Source of the DNA: Magnetococcales bacterium
GTDB taxonomy: Bacteria > Pseudomonadota > Magnetococcia > Magnetococcales > UBA8363
Reading direction: 5' to 3'
Assembly (NCBI GenBank): GCA_015228815.1
Contig: JADGCV010000029.1
Location: forward strand, 1 to 58,235
Length of the DNA: 58,235 nt
Shown here: positions 1-8,293 of the stretch, piece after piece
Position numbering within the stretch: the first letter of the stretch is position 1
Layout: the number at the start of each line of letters is the position of its first letter
Program-made: the position numbers and the translations under genes
Notes under the pieces: model-generated
The model's input: only the letters and a program-made list of their open reading frames with translations
What the model was told of the DNA's origin: nothing
Databases searched by the model: none

Positions 1-484
1 CCGGGCCTGCCGGCATGACGATGCCATATTCCATGAGCAATCCCCGAGTCTGGTTGATGATCTCGGTCCGTTGGGCAACCGCCAGACTGCGCATCCGATG
101 CAAGCTTTGCAAATCCTGCTGTTCAATCGATTTCATTGGCACAAATCGCATATTAGGCCGTTGAACCGCCTCACAAATTGCTTCTGCATCCAGCTTGTCA
201 TTCTTGTTGCTCTTGACGTAGGGCTTGACAAATTGTGGCGCCATTATCCGAACATTATGGCCCAAGATTTTCAACTGCCTGGCCAAATGGTGCGAACCTC
301 CGCACGCTTCGAGACCTACCAAGCAAGGTTTTAAATTAACCATGAATTCAAGCATTTTCTCACGGTTTAGATGCTTCCTCAAAACAAAATTCCCTTTGGC
401 ATCAACTCCATGCAGGTGAAATGAATTCTTGCCTGTGTCGATTCCAAGTACCACGATCTCTTTGTCTGCGCTATTCTTGTTCAT
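1..484 (-). mobile_element. IS110-family (IS1111-like) transposase, N-terminal part, cut by window edge
   Basis: Reading the minus strand from the ATG at 482-484 gives 161 open codons that run off the left edge. The N-terminal DEDD (RuvC-like) fold of IS110-family transposases is visible: Asp in GIDTGKNSF (about residue 16), Glu in GLEACGGSH (about 59), then KSNKNDKLDAEAICEA with the next two acidic residues. The ACGGSH and QFVKPYVKSNKND wording resembles the IS1111 subgroup (IS5075-type) more than IS110 itself; this is from memory of those families. The C-terminal serine-containing domain lies outside the window, so intactness cannot be judged. Confidence 0.9.
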
Positions 485-623
485 GGTTCGCTCCGTTCTC
501 TGTTTGATGGTTAGCTGAAACTCCATCTTGGCCCATTTCGAGGCCGTTGGGAACGGGGCGGACCATACCATTAGACCCCTTTTTTCTTTCAATAATTTTA
601 AACACGGGGAGGGACCTGGGCCG
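485..623. other. Non-coding left end of the IS plus junction with host DNA
   Basis: No gene is visible between the transposase start and the hydrolase stop. The first 100 or so bases probably belong to the insertion sequence; a T-rich stretch near 570-600 may be host DNA. In the IS1111 subgroup the guide (bridge/seek) RNA is usually encoded downstream of the transposase, which here is off the left edge; in the IS110 subgroup it would be in this upstream segment. The exact IS boundary cannot be placed without an empty site or a second copy. Confidence 0.45.
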
Positions 624-1310
624 TTACCTTCCCTGCAAAAATCGCCCTACCCATTCGCTCAACCAAACCTCGTGTCCGACCAGAAAATGATCCAAACCCG
701 CCGGAAGCACCTGAAATACCTTGGGCGGGGGAAGACGATCGAACAGGTTCCTGGCAAGGTCCGACGGACAGGCAAAGTCATCCTCGGCCCAGATCAAAGC
801 CGTGGAATGTCCCCCCTCCGGGTACGGTGGCGGCATGGGCCACCGGGCCAGAGGAGGCGCGATCAGCACCATCCGCTCGATCCAGGAGGCTTGTTGCGGC
901 AACCGGATCGCCCCCAGGCAACCATAAGAATAGCCAATGATATGGACGTTTTCATGTTTTCCATTGATCCCAGTGAAAAATTCAAATGCCCTCCCCGTAT
1001 CCGTCTCCATGGCCTTTTCGTATTCGGGAGCGGTGGAATGTTCCCAGAAAAGTTGTTGGTCCTCATCGATATTTCTGTCAGTTTCGCTGCGACCGACCCC
1101 CTGGGGATTGAAGCGAAAGACCACCATTCCCTGTCGTGCCAACCCAGAGGCAAGATGCGCAGTGACATTGTTGTCCATGTCGCCACCAAGAAACGGATGC
1201 GGTGGGCAGATCAGTACATGACCACATGGCGTCCGAAGGGAATCATCATATGTCAGCCGACCTTCGAGACGCAGGTCTCCCGAAGGAAAAAATAGGGTTT
1301 CCTCGATCAA
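624..1310 (-). CDS. Alpha/beta hydrolase (dienelactone hydrolase-like)
   Basis: A 228-residue alpha/beta hydrolase. The nucleophile elbow is GYSYG with Ser128; the likely acid is Asp177 or Asp178 in LIWAEDD, and the likely base is His208 in GLDHF. An early CPPHPFLGGDMDN stretch (35-47) matches the oxyanion-hole region of small serine hydrolases of the YtfL/dienelactone type. No signal peptide is seen, so it is probably cytoplasmic. Its start overlaps the 3' end of the upstream lipoprotein gene by four bases (ATGA), which implies coupled translation. The substrate is unknown. Confidence 0.85.
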   Translation of the reverse strand: MIEETLFFPSGDLRLEGRLTYDDSLRTPCGHVLICPPHPFLGGDMDNNVTAHLASGLARQGMVVFRFNPQGVGRSETDRNIDEDQQLFWEHSTAPEYEKAMETDTGRAFEFFTGINGKHENVHIIGYSYGCLGAIRLPQQASWIERMVLIAPPLARWPMPPPYPEGGHSTALIWAEDDFACPSDLARNLFDRLPPPKVFQVLPAGLDHFLVGHEVWLSEWVGRFLQGR

Positions 1311-2932
1311 AATGTTTGTCCAAAGGCTTGTGCGGGAAGTCTCAGATAGGTTTCCAACAGTTTAGGATCGTCAAAATCGGCCTGGTCGAAATAGATCATC
1401 TGCGTTGCCCGTTGTCGCGGATGGCCCGCATGATACAACCCCGAAGGGGCCAACAAAGTGCATTCCGGGCGGTGGGCCTGACGTACCAGGCCATCTTCGT
1501 CGAAAAGGCTCAGGTGATGGTCGTGAAAGGGAAGGTTTTCCAGATGTTCGTAGGGCAACAAAGCATAGGGCGCTCTGCCAGGGGTCGATTTCAAGGGCAG
1601 TTTGTGGCTTTCCAGGCGCAGCGAGACCAATTGATGGCGTCCGGAAGAATAATAGAGCACCACCCTTTGTGGCGGTCCCGGAGGACTGGCAACCAATTCG
1701 GGAACGACGGCATCGATTCCAGGGACCTCCTGCTCCAAATGGAACGTTTTTCCGTCGAGGCGCGTCGGATATTGGACACGACTCCACCGTTCCAGTTGTT
1801 CGGTCGGAAAAATTTTATAATAACAGCCACAGTTGGCGACCGATTCATAGGTCAGGGGCCGATGTTCCCGGTTCAAGGTGATGCGAAAGGTCCATCCTTC
1901 CATGGGCCCCGCCTCGGGATCGAATCCTTTGAGTTTGGGATGCTCCGGATACCACAGGGTATAGACCAGTTGTTTGACCGGGAGGCCCTGAATCTGGCCA
2001 TGGTGCATGTAGGCATAAAGGGTTGGCTTGTCGCCAAGAACGCCGGGAACCGCCGATTCGGCAGTGTCTCCTTTCAGGAATACCGCGCCAAACTGATCGA
2101 CCTTGGATTCATAGGGGGCGTCATACCGGCGTTCCTGGACCACGATGGGGGCAAAGTAGGTCAGCAAGGCCCAGCCATCGAGCGTCGCGGGATCGATGGT
2201 GCGATCGGCGGATGGCGGAAGATGGAGGTCGCTCTTTGCAAATTCAGGGACATGAGGCGAACGGTCATCGGTCAAGGCATGGTACCAGATCCATGTTTGT
2301 ATCAGGGGCACCGCTGGAGCGGTCGCCAGCAGTCGGGTCATCCGTCCCCGGGTCTTGATCGACTCGTCGGTATGAAACACCAGTTGTCGCCAATAGGCGT
2401 CAACCTCCTTGACCGTGGTCAGGGCCATCACCCCCTGAATTTCCCGGTCCCGTTCCTTGTTTGCATGCAGTTGGTAGGCGCGCAAAAACTTTTCCTTGGG
2501 GGTGGCGCCACCACCACTGTAATCCATATCATTTCCTGGCCTGGAGAGAAAAGCCTCCAGTGCCGCCACGGAAACCTTGTCCAGGGAAAGGGTGATGTAT
2601 CGATCATTCAACGAACCGGCGTCGATCAAAAAACGGCGAACAAACTCCTTTTTCCGTTCCAGGCCCTGTTCTTCATTGTACAAGGGAATCTTCAGACGCA
2701 AGGCATCGTCGATCCGGAGATGTTCGTAGCCCGCGATTTCCTGGAAACGGGCATCCTGAACGCGAAGCTCCTTGAAAAAACGATCCTGTTCATCCAAAGG
2801 TTCCGAGCGCGAATGCGGGACCGGCAGATCCAGAGGGGCGCAACCGACCATCAGGGCCAACACGATCGACAGGAAAACAGTCCGTTGCCTTACTCCAACG
2901 AATAAACTACTGTTTTCACGCATTTTTCTCAA
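1307..2932 (-). CDS. Large uncharacterised lipoprotein
   Basis: The 541-residue product starts with basic residues, a hydrophobic stretch and a lipobox ending VGC (Cys31), so it is predicted to be a lipidated envelope protein. No catalytic domain is recognised. The middle is rich in aromatic residues (WYHALTDDRSPHVPEF, AYMHHGQIQGLPVKQLVYTL), and a conserved-looking NCGCYYKIFPTEQ near residue 360 carries a CxC. The C-terminal third is also His/Tyr rich, as in HDHHLSLFDEDG. The downstream hydrolase gene overlaps its stop by ATGA, so the pair probably acts together, perhaps on an envelope or secreted ester; that role is inference. Confidence 0.7.
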   Translation of the reverse strand: MRKMRENSSLFVGVRQRTVFLSIVLALMVGCAPLDLPVPHSRSEPLDEQDRFFKELRVQDARFQEIAGYEHLRIDDALRLKIPLYNEEQGLERKKEFVRRFLIDAGSLNDRYITLSLDKVSVAALEAFLSRPGNDMDYSGGGATPKEKFLRAYQLHANKERDREIQGVMALTTVKEVDAYWRQLVFHTDESIKTRGRMTRLLATAPAVPLIQTWIWYHALTDDRSPHVPEFAKSDLHLPPSADRTIDPATLDGWALLTYFAPIVVQERRYDAPYESKVDQFGAVFLKGDTAESAVPGVLGDKPTLYAYMHHGQIQGLPVKQLVYTLWYPEHPKLKGFDPEAGPMEGWTFRITLNREHRPLTYESVANCGCYYKIFPTEQLERWSRVQYPTRLDGKTFHLEQEVPGIDAVVPELVASPPGPPQRVVLYYSSGRHQLVSLRLESHKLPLKSTPGRAPYALLPYEHLENLPFHDHHLSLFDEDGLVRQAHRPECTLLAPSGLYHAGHPRQRATQMIYFDQADFDDPKLLETYLRLPAQAFGQTF

Positions 2933-2954
2933 TCCATCCGTTGAATGTCACACC

Positions 2955-3497
2955 CTATCGACCCGCAGCCTCGGAGGCGACTGCCAAACGCCACGGTCGT
3001 CCCCCGATCAACAGATCTTCCACCACCGCCACACCTGCGTCGTTGACCCGAAGAATGAGTTCACCCTTGCGTTCGCGAACCGCCTGATCCAGGGAACGGG
3101 CATGTTCCTCGGGAATATAGAACCGCTCGATCCCTGCATGAAAATCGCGACCACGACAGCTGCCCACGATCTTGAGGCGGCAGTCTTGAGCCACCAATCG
3201 ACCATAATGGAAAGAGGGAGAAGGTTCAAGGCAGAGGACCGCCGGAACTTCCTGGTCCCTCGGACCATCCGGCATTACCGCCGTGTCCTCTTCGGGACAG
3301 ACCAAAACCCCATAATCGATGCGATACACCAGATAGTGCCCCGAGAGCAGGTCGCGTGGATCAAAGCCTTCGATCGGGAATCGAACCTGGCGTCCCTGGT
3401 CGAGGACCTGAAGTTTGTGAAGGATCAGACCGCCCAGGGTGAGGATCGGGAGAAGCAATGCGATGACAATCCGTGCCTTTTGGAAAGAGTGGTTCAT
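2955..3497 (-). CDS. GDYXXLXY family membrane-anchored protein
   Basis: The 180-residue protein has an N-terminal membrane segment (ALLLPILTLGGLIL) followed by the family signature FDPRDLLSGHYLVYRIDY (residues about 45-62). I chose the ATG at 3495-3497 because it overlaps the stop of the DUF2157 gene as ATGA; an earlier in-frame start at 3551 would overlap that gene by 58 bases. GDYXXLXY proteins are commonly encoded next to DUF2157 membrane proteins, as here. The function of the pair is not established. Confidence 0.85.
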   Translation of the reverse strand: MNHSFQKARIVIALLLPILTLGGLILHKLQVLDQGRQVRFPIEGFDPRDLLSGHYLVYRIDYGVLVCPEEDTAVMPDGPRDQEVPAVLCLEPSPSFHYGRLVAQDCRLKIVGSCRGRDFHAGIERFYIPEEHARSLDQAVRERKGELILRVNDAGVAVVEDLLIGGRPWRLAVASEAAGR

Positions 3498-4630
3498 GAA
3501 GGAGCCATCCCCTGAAACCAGGAAAGCAACATCCGTTGCCACCGCGACCACAGCCAGACAAATCCAAGAATGATCAACCCCGAAAGGATCAGGCCGATTC
3601 CAGCATCGAAGAGTCCGCCAAACGCGGTAAAGAACAGGACAAGAAACCGGATTCCCAGCAGCAGGACCATTCCATTGGCCATGCGTACCGATCGTTCACG
3701 CACCATCCACGCCGCAGCCAAGGAAAACAGTGCCATGGTGAACAGGGCCGACAGCCAATGGGACAGATGCAGGCCGATCACCATTGGCCCCATCAAGGAA
3801 TAGAGCGTGACCAGGGATCCGAGCAATTTCTTGGACAGGGGAGACCCATGTCCATTGAGAACAATTCCAGCCAGGGTGACGCCGCCCAACGCCAATCCGC
3901 CTCCCGTCATGAACGGGTACCATTCCCAGGTATGGACCGGGTTCATACTGGAAACATCGATCAACATCACCATGGTGATGCCAACGATCCAGGAATGAAC
4001 GAGAAATGCCCGACCCAGGGATTCCGTTGCGCGCCAGAGGTGGAGAAGAAGCGCCACCAGGGCACAGGCCAGTGGAAGAAGATAGCCGATCAGAAGGCCC
4101 CGTTCCTCTTCGGTGATGGCGGCGATTGGCGTCAGAATCAGACGGTAGCTTCCCGCCACAAGGAGCGCGAATGTCCACGCCAATGGCAGGAAGGATCGAC
4201 AAGTCAGCGTGGCCAGGGGCAGAGTGATCGCCACCCACAGAAGCAGCGCCTGGTCCCAGCTTCCTCCGGAATGAAAGACTTGTCCGATCAGGCCAATGGA
4301 GGTCAGCAGGGCCAGGGCGAAAAAAATCAGCAGCAGTTCCCAGGTCAGGGATTGCGAATGATCCCGCCGTTTCCAGATGCCCAGGGCGAGCGCCACCAGG
4401 GTCAACAGATCCGCGCCAAGTTTGACCGCATCGGGAATTTCATCCCAGTTGGCTGCGACCAGGGAAATGATTCCGATACCGACGACCCCCGCCCCCAGGG
4501 ACAGAAAGCTGAACAACAACCAGTTCTTCCCGGAATGTGCCCCTTCGTGGCGAAGAATCGCCTCGGCCTGGTCCGCGGCGATCAAACCTGCCTGGACCCA
4601 TTCCTTCAGCCGCCGTTCGATATGGGCCAT
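3494..4630 (-). CDS. DUF2157 domain multi-pass membrane protein
   Basis: From the ATG at 4628-4630 the product is 378 residues. A short cytoplasmic-looking helical start (MAHIERRLKEWVQAGLIAADQAEAI) typical of DUF2157 is followed by about ten hydrophobic segments, beginning with NWLLFSFLSLGAGVVGIGII. The reading frame is open for 70 more codons upstream, but that part lies antisense-free inside the neighbouring acyl carrier protein gene in another frame and looks non-coding (Arg/His/Pro rich). It is coupled to the GDYXXLXY gene by an ATGA overlap. Role unknown. Confidence 0.85.
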   Translation of the reverse strand: MAHIERRLKEWVQAGLIAADQAEAILRHEGAHSGKNWLLFSFLSLGAGVVGIGIISLVAANWDEIPDAVKLGADLLTLVALALGIWKRRDHSQSLTWELLLIFFALALLTSIGLIGQVFHSGGSWDQALLLWVAITLPLATLTCRSFLPLAWTFALLVAGSYRLILTPIAAITEEERGLLIGYLLPLACALVALLLHLWRATESLGRAFLVHSWIVGITMVMLIDVSSMNPVHTWEWYPFMTGGGLALGGVTLAGIVLNGHGSPLSKKLLGSLVTLYSLMGPMVIGLHLSHWLSALFTMALFSLAAAWMVRERSVRMANGMVLLLGIRFLVLFFTAFGGLFDAGIGLILSGLIILGFVWLWSRWQRMLLSWFQGMAPS

Positions 4631-4701
4631 GACCTCTTTCCCGGATCTTTCCAACACAGTCGGGCCGTGTCCCGCAAAGTCTGTTCCCCAGGCAGGATGG
4701 G

Positions 4702-4962
4702 CTATGAGCCGTGGCACTCGTCCACAAGATCGATGATGTCTTCGATACTTTCCAGATCGGTAATCTGATCGACATCGAAGATTAGGTCGAACGCCTCTTC
4801 GACCTGGGTGATGATGGCGACGTGCTTCAGGGAGTCCCATTGGGACACGTCACCAAACATCCATTCCGGATTGACCTCCTTTTCCGGGAGGTTCAACACC
4901 CGGGCGATGATGGCAATCACTCGCTCCTCGATCGTTTTTCGTTCCAGGGTCCGTTCCGGCAT
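4702..4962 (-). CDS. Acyl carrier protein-like phosphopantetheine protein
   Basis: The 86-residue protein has the acyl carrier fold: an acidic helical sequence with the attachment site DSLKHV, where the Ser (residue 44) should carry 4'-phosphopantetheine, preceded by FGDVSQW. It is not next to fatty acid, polyketide or peptide synthetase genes; neighbours are a DUF2157 membrane protein and an efflux adaptor. The housekeeping acpP would normally sit near fabH/fabD, so this is a second, specialised carrier. Its acyl partner cannot be told from the window. Confidence 0.85.
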   Translation of the reverse strand: MPERTLERKTIEERVIAIIARVLNLPEKEVNPEWMFGDVSQWDSLKHVAIITQVEEAFDLIFDVDQITDLESIEDIIDLVDECHGS

Positions 4963-5015
4963 GATGGGTCCTGATGTTCGAATAAGGAAAAGGGCGCGAT
5001 CCGGACACCTTCCGG

Positions 5016-6215
5016 TTAAAAAGTGGTGTGTTCCTTGATTCCGTTTTCCGCCCGATCACCCCATCCGGTCATCATGGAGGCTGGATTGTTGCTGATGATC
5101 CGGTCTCCCTCCTTCAATCCCGAGAGGACGCTGACCATGTCCTTGTCCACGAACCCGCCCAATCGGATCATGCGCAGTTCGGGTTCGCCGTTTTCCACCA
5201 CCGCCAATACCGCCGGCAGACTGCCGCGCCAGATGACAGCGGTCCGGGGGACCGTCGGCAGGGATCTGCTTTGTGTGGTATGGTCGGGGATCATGACCTC
5301 GGCATACATGCCCAACAGGCCATGTCCCTTGGGCTTGTCGAGCAGTTCAAGTTTGACGGTAACGGTATGGCGTTGCGGGTCGGCCATGGGATAGATTTGG
5401 ACGACTTTCGTCATCACCATGGTATCGTTGATGTCGAGCCGTGCCTGAATGTTCATATCCTTTTTGATTCCGGCGACGATCCGGGCGGGGACATCGACCT
5501 TGATGCGCAGGCGGCTGGGGTCGGCGAACGAAACCAGGGGCATTCCTGGTTGCACGGTATCCCCTTTTTCGATGTGCTTGACGGTGATGATTCCCTGGAA
5601 AGGTGCGATGGCGCGGGCGTCACGCAACTTGGCTTCGATCTCCTTGATGGCGGCCTGGGCCTGGATGATCGACATATGCGCCTGCTGCACCTGGATTCCC
5701 TGGGCATAGTTCTGGGCGTAGTCGCTGAGACCGGGGTCGTCCATGCCCATCATCGAGGAGAAGGGGCGGGTGAAGGCGCGGTCGAACATGCGCGGCATTC
5801 CCATTCCCATGTTGTCCGATGCCATGGGCGAGCCGGAATTGATCTGCCGCGCGAACTGGATGTTATTGTTATGAAACATCGACTGGGCCTTGGCCAGTTC
5901 GGCCCGGGCGGCATCGCGTTTGGCCAGCAGGTCGATGTCCTCGATGGAGACGAGGACCGTTCCCTTCTTGAAAGAATCTCCCTCGGCTCCGGCGATCGAC
6001 CGGACCCGTCCCGGAACCTGGGCCGAGAGGGTGACATCGCGAAACGGTACCACGGTCCCACCAAGAGTCACGGTATCGCTCACCTTCTGGGATTGGACCG
6101 TATGGGTATCCTGTCCACCGTCGGCGGCGAAGGTCTGGCTGGGAAGGACTCCGCCAAGAAAGGCCATCATTCCCAGGAGTGGAAGAAGTTTGCGTGGATT
6201 TCCTTTCGTCTGCAC
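5016..6215 (-). CDS. Efflux RND-type periplasmic adaptor (HlyD/MFP family)
   Basis: The 399-residue protein has a signal peptide (LLPLLGMMAFLGGVLPSQTFA) and then the standard adaptor order: barrel/lipoyl half (VQSQKVSDTVTLGGTVVPF, GRVRSIAGAEGDSFKKGTVL), an alpha-helical hairpin, second lipoyl half (APFQGIITVKHIEKGDTVQPG) and a C-terminal beta-barrel and membrane-proximal domain. An unusual Met-rich insert (PMASDNMGMGMPRMFDRAF, about residues 130-150) lies in the hairpin and might bind metal, which is inference. The matching inner-membrane pump and outer-membrane channel genes are not adjacent. Confidence 0.88.
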   Translation of the reverse strand: MQTKGNPRKLLPLLGMMAFLGGVLPSQTFAADGGQDTHTVQSQKVSDTVTLGGTVVPFRDVTLSAQVPGRVRSIAGAEGDSFKKGTVLVSIEDIDLLAKRDAARAELAKAQSMFHNNNIQFARQINSGSPMASDNMGMGMPRMFDRAFTRPFSSMMGMDDPGLSDYAQNYAQGIQVQQAHMSIIQAQAAIKEIEAKLRDARAIAPFQGIITVKHIEKGDTVQPGMPLVSFADPSRLRIKVDVPARIVAGIKKDMNIQARLDINDTMVMTKVVQIYPMADPQRHTVTVKLELLDKPKGHGLLGMYAEVMIPDHTTQSRSLPTVPRTAVIWRGSLPAVLAVVENGEPELRMIRLGGFVDKDMVSVLSGLKEGDRIISNNPASMMTGWGDRAENGIKEHTTF

Positions 6216-6430
6216 GATCTGGTTTCCCCTGAAGAGGTGTTACAGGCCCTGAAAACGACAACCACGGCACGACCGTGGGGACTGTTTTCATTTTCATCAA
6301 CGGCATTTCCGAAGGTACCATGGACCTCCCTGAAACACCACGGAAAATCGGTTCCAAACGCGCCATCCGAACAAATTCCGGAAACCATTCATCTTCTGTT
6401 CCCGCGTTTCCAGCGGTCCGGGTGGTTTTG

Positions 6431-7090
6431 TCAATGTGGGTTGGTGGTTTCGAAGTCGATCCGAAGGATTTTTCCGGGTTCCGTTACGGGTATCTGCCGG
6501 AGGAGGAAGGGGATGCCGTGGCCGAGGAGCAACCACCCGCCGAGACACAGGACCGACAATCCTGCCAGGACGGCGAGAAACAACCTGGAATTGGCGCGGG
6601 TGATGTTGCGTTCGTCGTGGGATTGGGACGGGGCGGCGCCCGTGCCTGCGTTCCGGGAGGGGAGGTGGTTTGTCGGGTCGAGGACGGCCAGGAGGTTTTG
6701 TCCCAGACGAATGTTGTGGTGTTGCACGATCCTCTGGGACAACAGGAGGCAATAGAGCGTATCGATGGTATTGTAAAAGAATGCCAGTGTCATCAGGATC
6801 GGGAAGGGGGGGGTGCCCAGGAGAAACCAGGCGATCAGTCCGCCATACAGGATCAGGCTGAATGACAGATCAAGCAAAAATGAGCCCCATCGGCGCAGGT
6901 ACAGGTGATGGAGTCCCAATCCCAGGGACCAGCAGAGGACGACATAGGTATCGGGGTCCCTGAATCGGGACCGGGCAAGATCGAAGTAGTGGCGGCGGGC
7001 TTCATCCGGGAGTTGTCCCACCCGTGTACGAAGCCGGTCTTCGAGCCGGTCGAGGTCTTTGCTGGGAAGGTCAAGATCGAAAATGTCCAA
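6431..7090 (-). CDS. TM2-like multi-pass membrane protein
   Basis: The 219-residue protein has a charged N-terminal helix region (DLPSKDLDRLEDRLRTRV) and then paired hydrophobic segments: YVVLCWSLGLGLHHLYLRRWGSFLL resembles the TM2 domain pattern (a GxxHxxYLxR turn between two helices), followed by LILYGGLIAWFLLG and a C-terminal anchor LFLAVLAGLSVLCLGGWLLLG. A soluble linker (about 125-165) separates them. It lies just downstream of yidD. No enzymatic motif is seen; the role is unknown. Confidence 0.6.
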   Translation of the reverse strand: MDIFDLDLPSKDLDRLEDRLRTRVGQLPDEARRHYFDLARSRFRDPDTYVVLCWSLGLGLHHLYLRRWGSFLLDLSFSLILYGGLIAWFLLGTPPFPILMTLAFFYNTIDTLYCLLLSQRIVQHHNIRLGQNLLAVLDPTNHLPSRNAGTGAAPSQSHDERNITRANSRLFLAVLAGLSVLCLGGWLLLGHGIPFLLRQIPVTEPGKILRIDFETTNPH

Positions 7091-7102
7091 AGTGGTTCGG
7101 AC

Positions 7103-7321
7103 TCACGGTGGAAAATCATCGATGGGGGTGATCCGTTGCCGATCGCGGCAACGCAGGATCCGTTTCATCGCCAGAAGGGATCCTCGCAGTAAACCATGTC
7201 TTTCCAATGATATGAGCGCATAATTGGAACAGCTTGGGTTATAGTTGCATTGGACGGACAGGCGGCGTCCTCCGCCCGCATCCTGATAACGGCGGATCAG
7301 GCGTATCAGGAGAGAACGCAA
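7103..7321 (-). CDS. yidD: YidD, membrane protein insertion efficiency factor
   Basis: The 72-residue protein matches the YidD family in length and motifs: an N-terminal amphipathic helix (LLIRLIRRYQDAGG), then CNYNPSCSNYALISLERHG and the C-terminal ILRCRD, giving the conserved three-Cys pattern. YidD helps YidC-dependent membrane protein insertion at the inner membrane. The usual rpmH-rnpA-yidD-yidC context is absent; here it sits between a DUF4177 gene (4-bp gap) and a TM2-like gene. Confidence 0.93.
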   Translation of the reverse strand: MRSLLIRLIRRYQDAGGGRRLSVQCNYNPSCSNYALISLERHGLLRGSLLAMKRILRCRDRQRITPIDDFPP

Positions 7322-7324
7322 GCG

Positions 7325-7543
7325 TCACCGGCCCAGGGTGACGATCATCGCCTCACGGGTCCAGAACAACAGGAAGCGTTTTTTTTCGACGATCTGGAAA
7401 ACCACCTGCCATCCGTCGGCGGCATGACTGTTGAGTTCCATTTCCATTTTTTGCAGGGGAAGACCGGAAGCGCCAAGAAAAATGGTGCCACAGCCACCCT
7501 CGACGATGTGAATGACTTTATATTCCTTGTAGGATTGCAACAT
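7325..7543 (-). CDS. DUF4177 domain small protein
   Basis: The 72-residue protein resembles DUF4177 proteins: an opening YKEYKVIHI strand, then MEMELNSHAADGWQVVFQIVEKKRF and a closing strand MIVTLGR, a short alpha/beta fold with the typical 'LNxxAADGWQVV' signature. It is probably cytoplasmic. The stop lies four bases upstream of the yidD start, so the two are probably co-transcribed. Function unknown. Confidence 0.75.
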   Translation of the reverse strand: MLQSYKEYKVIHIVEGGCGTIFLGASGLPLQKMEMELNSHAADGWQVVFQIVEKKRFLLFWTREAMIVTLGR

Positions 7544-7612
7544 GTTCCCTCCCGGGTCGGTGGATGGAGGATGACGAAGGCATGGTCCAGTGATGATTTA
7601 TTTTCCGACTCT

Positions 7613-8293
7613 TCAAAGCAACTTTACCAGCGCCGCCATGGCCCCGACGGCAACGACCATCAGGCTTCCGAGCTTGATCACCATGCGTTGCTCCAACTCT
7701 TTGAGTCGGACTTCAATCTTTGTATCCAGGTCCTTGATGTCGCGCTTCAGGTCGGATCGGACCGACTCGATCTTGACATCGAGTTCTTTGATGTCGCGCT
7801 TCAACTCGGATCGGACCGACTCGATCTTGACATCGAGTTCTTTGATGTCGCGCTTCAACTCGGATCGGACCGACTCGATCTTGACATCGAGTTCCTTGAT
7901 GTCGCGCTTCAGGTCGGATCGGACCGACTCGATCTTGGCATCGAGTTCCGTTCGGACCAACTCGATCTTGACATTGAGTTCCTTGATGTCCCGCGTCAAG
8001 TCGGATCGGACCGATTCGATCTTGACATCGAGTTCCTTTCGACCCAACTCGATTTTGACATCGAGTTCCTTGATGTCGCGCTTCAAGTCGGATCGGGCCG
8101 ATTCGATGTCGCGCGTCAGGTCGGATCGGACCGATTCGATGTCGCGCGTCAAGTCGGATCGGGCCGACTCGATGTCGTGCTTCAAGTCGGATCGGACCAA
8201 CTCGATCTTGACATCGAGTTCCTTGAGGTTTCGCCGCAGTCCGGCATCGACTTCGGCCAGGTCTTTCTTGGTGGTCAACCGGTCCTCGATCAT
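7613..8293 (-). CDS. DUF1640-like coiled-coil membrane protein, 5' end damaged
   Basis: From the ATG at 8293 this is a 226-residue protein: tandem 18-residue units (consensus ELKRDIKELDVKIESVRS) form a long coiled coil, followed by a C-terminal membrane anchor LGSLMVVAVGAMAALVKLL. The same frame is open upstream and encodes YVKKLRDAGVDERQAAIQAE, which matches the N-terminal region of DUF1640-type proteins, including the 49905-50282 protein in this window. The only well-placed start, ATG at 8385 behind GAGGAAAG, reads MTQTIAF but in another frame. The gene therefore probably lost about 13 bases near 8363 and is now a shortened or dead version. Confidence 0.7.
   Translation of the reverse strand: MIEDRLTTKKDLAEVDAGLRRNLKELDVKIELVRSDLKHDIESARSDLTRDIESVRSDLTRDIESARSDLKRDIKELDVKIELGRKELDVKIESVRSDLTRDIKELNVKIELVRTELDAKIESVRSDLKRDIKELDVKIESVRSELKRDIKELDVKIESVRSELKRDIKELDVKIESVRSDLKRDIKDLDTKIEVRLKELEQRMVIKLGSLMVVAVGAMAALVKLL
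7735..8230. repeat. Tandem 54-bp (18-codon) repeats
   Basis: Successive near-identical units of about 54 bp containing GATGTCGCGCTTCAA and CGACTCGATCTTGACATCG are seen across this stretch, some units shortened to 33-36 bp towards 8100-8180. They are in frame and encode the heptad-like coiled coil of the surrounding gene. There are no unique spacers, so this is not a CRISPR array; copy number is likely to vary by slippage or unequal recombination. Confidence 0.9.

Noticed and set aside
485-600. Calling a bridge RNA gene at the visible IS end
   Set aside because: The transposase resembles the IS1111 subgroup, where the guide RNA is normally on the other side, outside the window; no distinctive two-loop structure could be confirmed by eye.
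5028-6755. Long plus-strand frame opposite the efflux adaptor
   Set aside because: The minus strand carries a signal peptide and all adaptor features; the opposite frame is Asp/Gly/His rich without domains.
7735-8230. Possible CRISPR array in the repeat-rich stretch
   Set aside because: The units abut without unique spacers and encode a regular in-frame coiled coil, so this is a coding tandem repeat.
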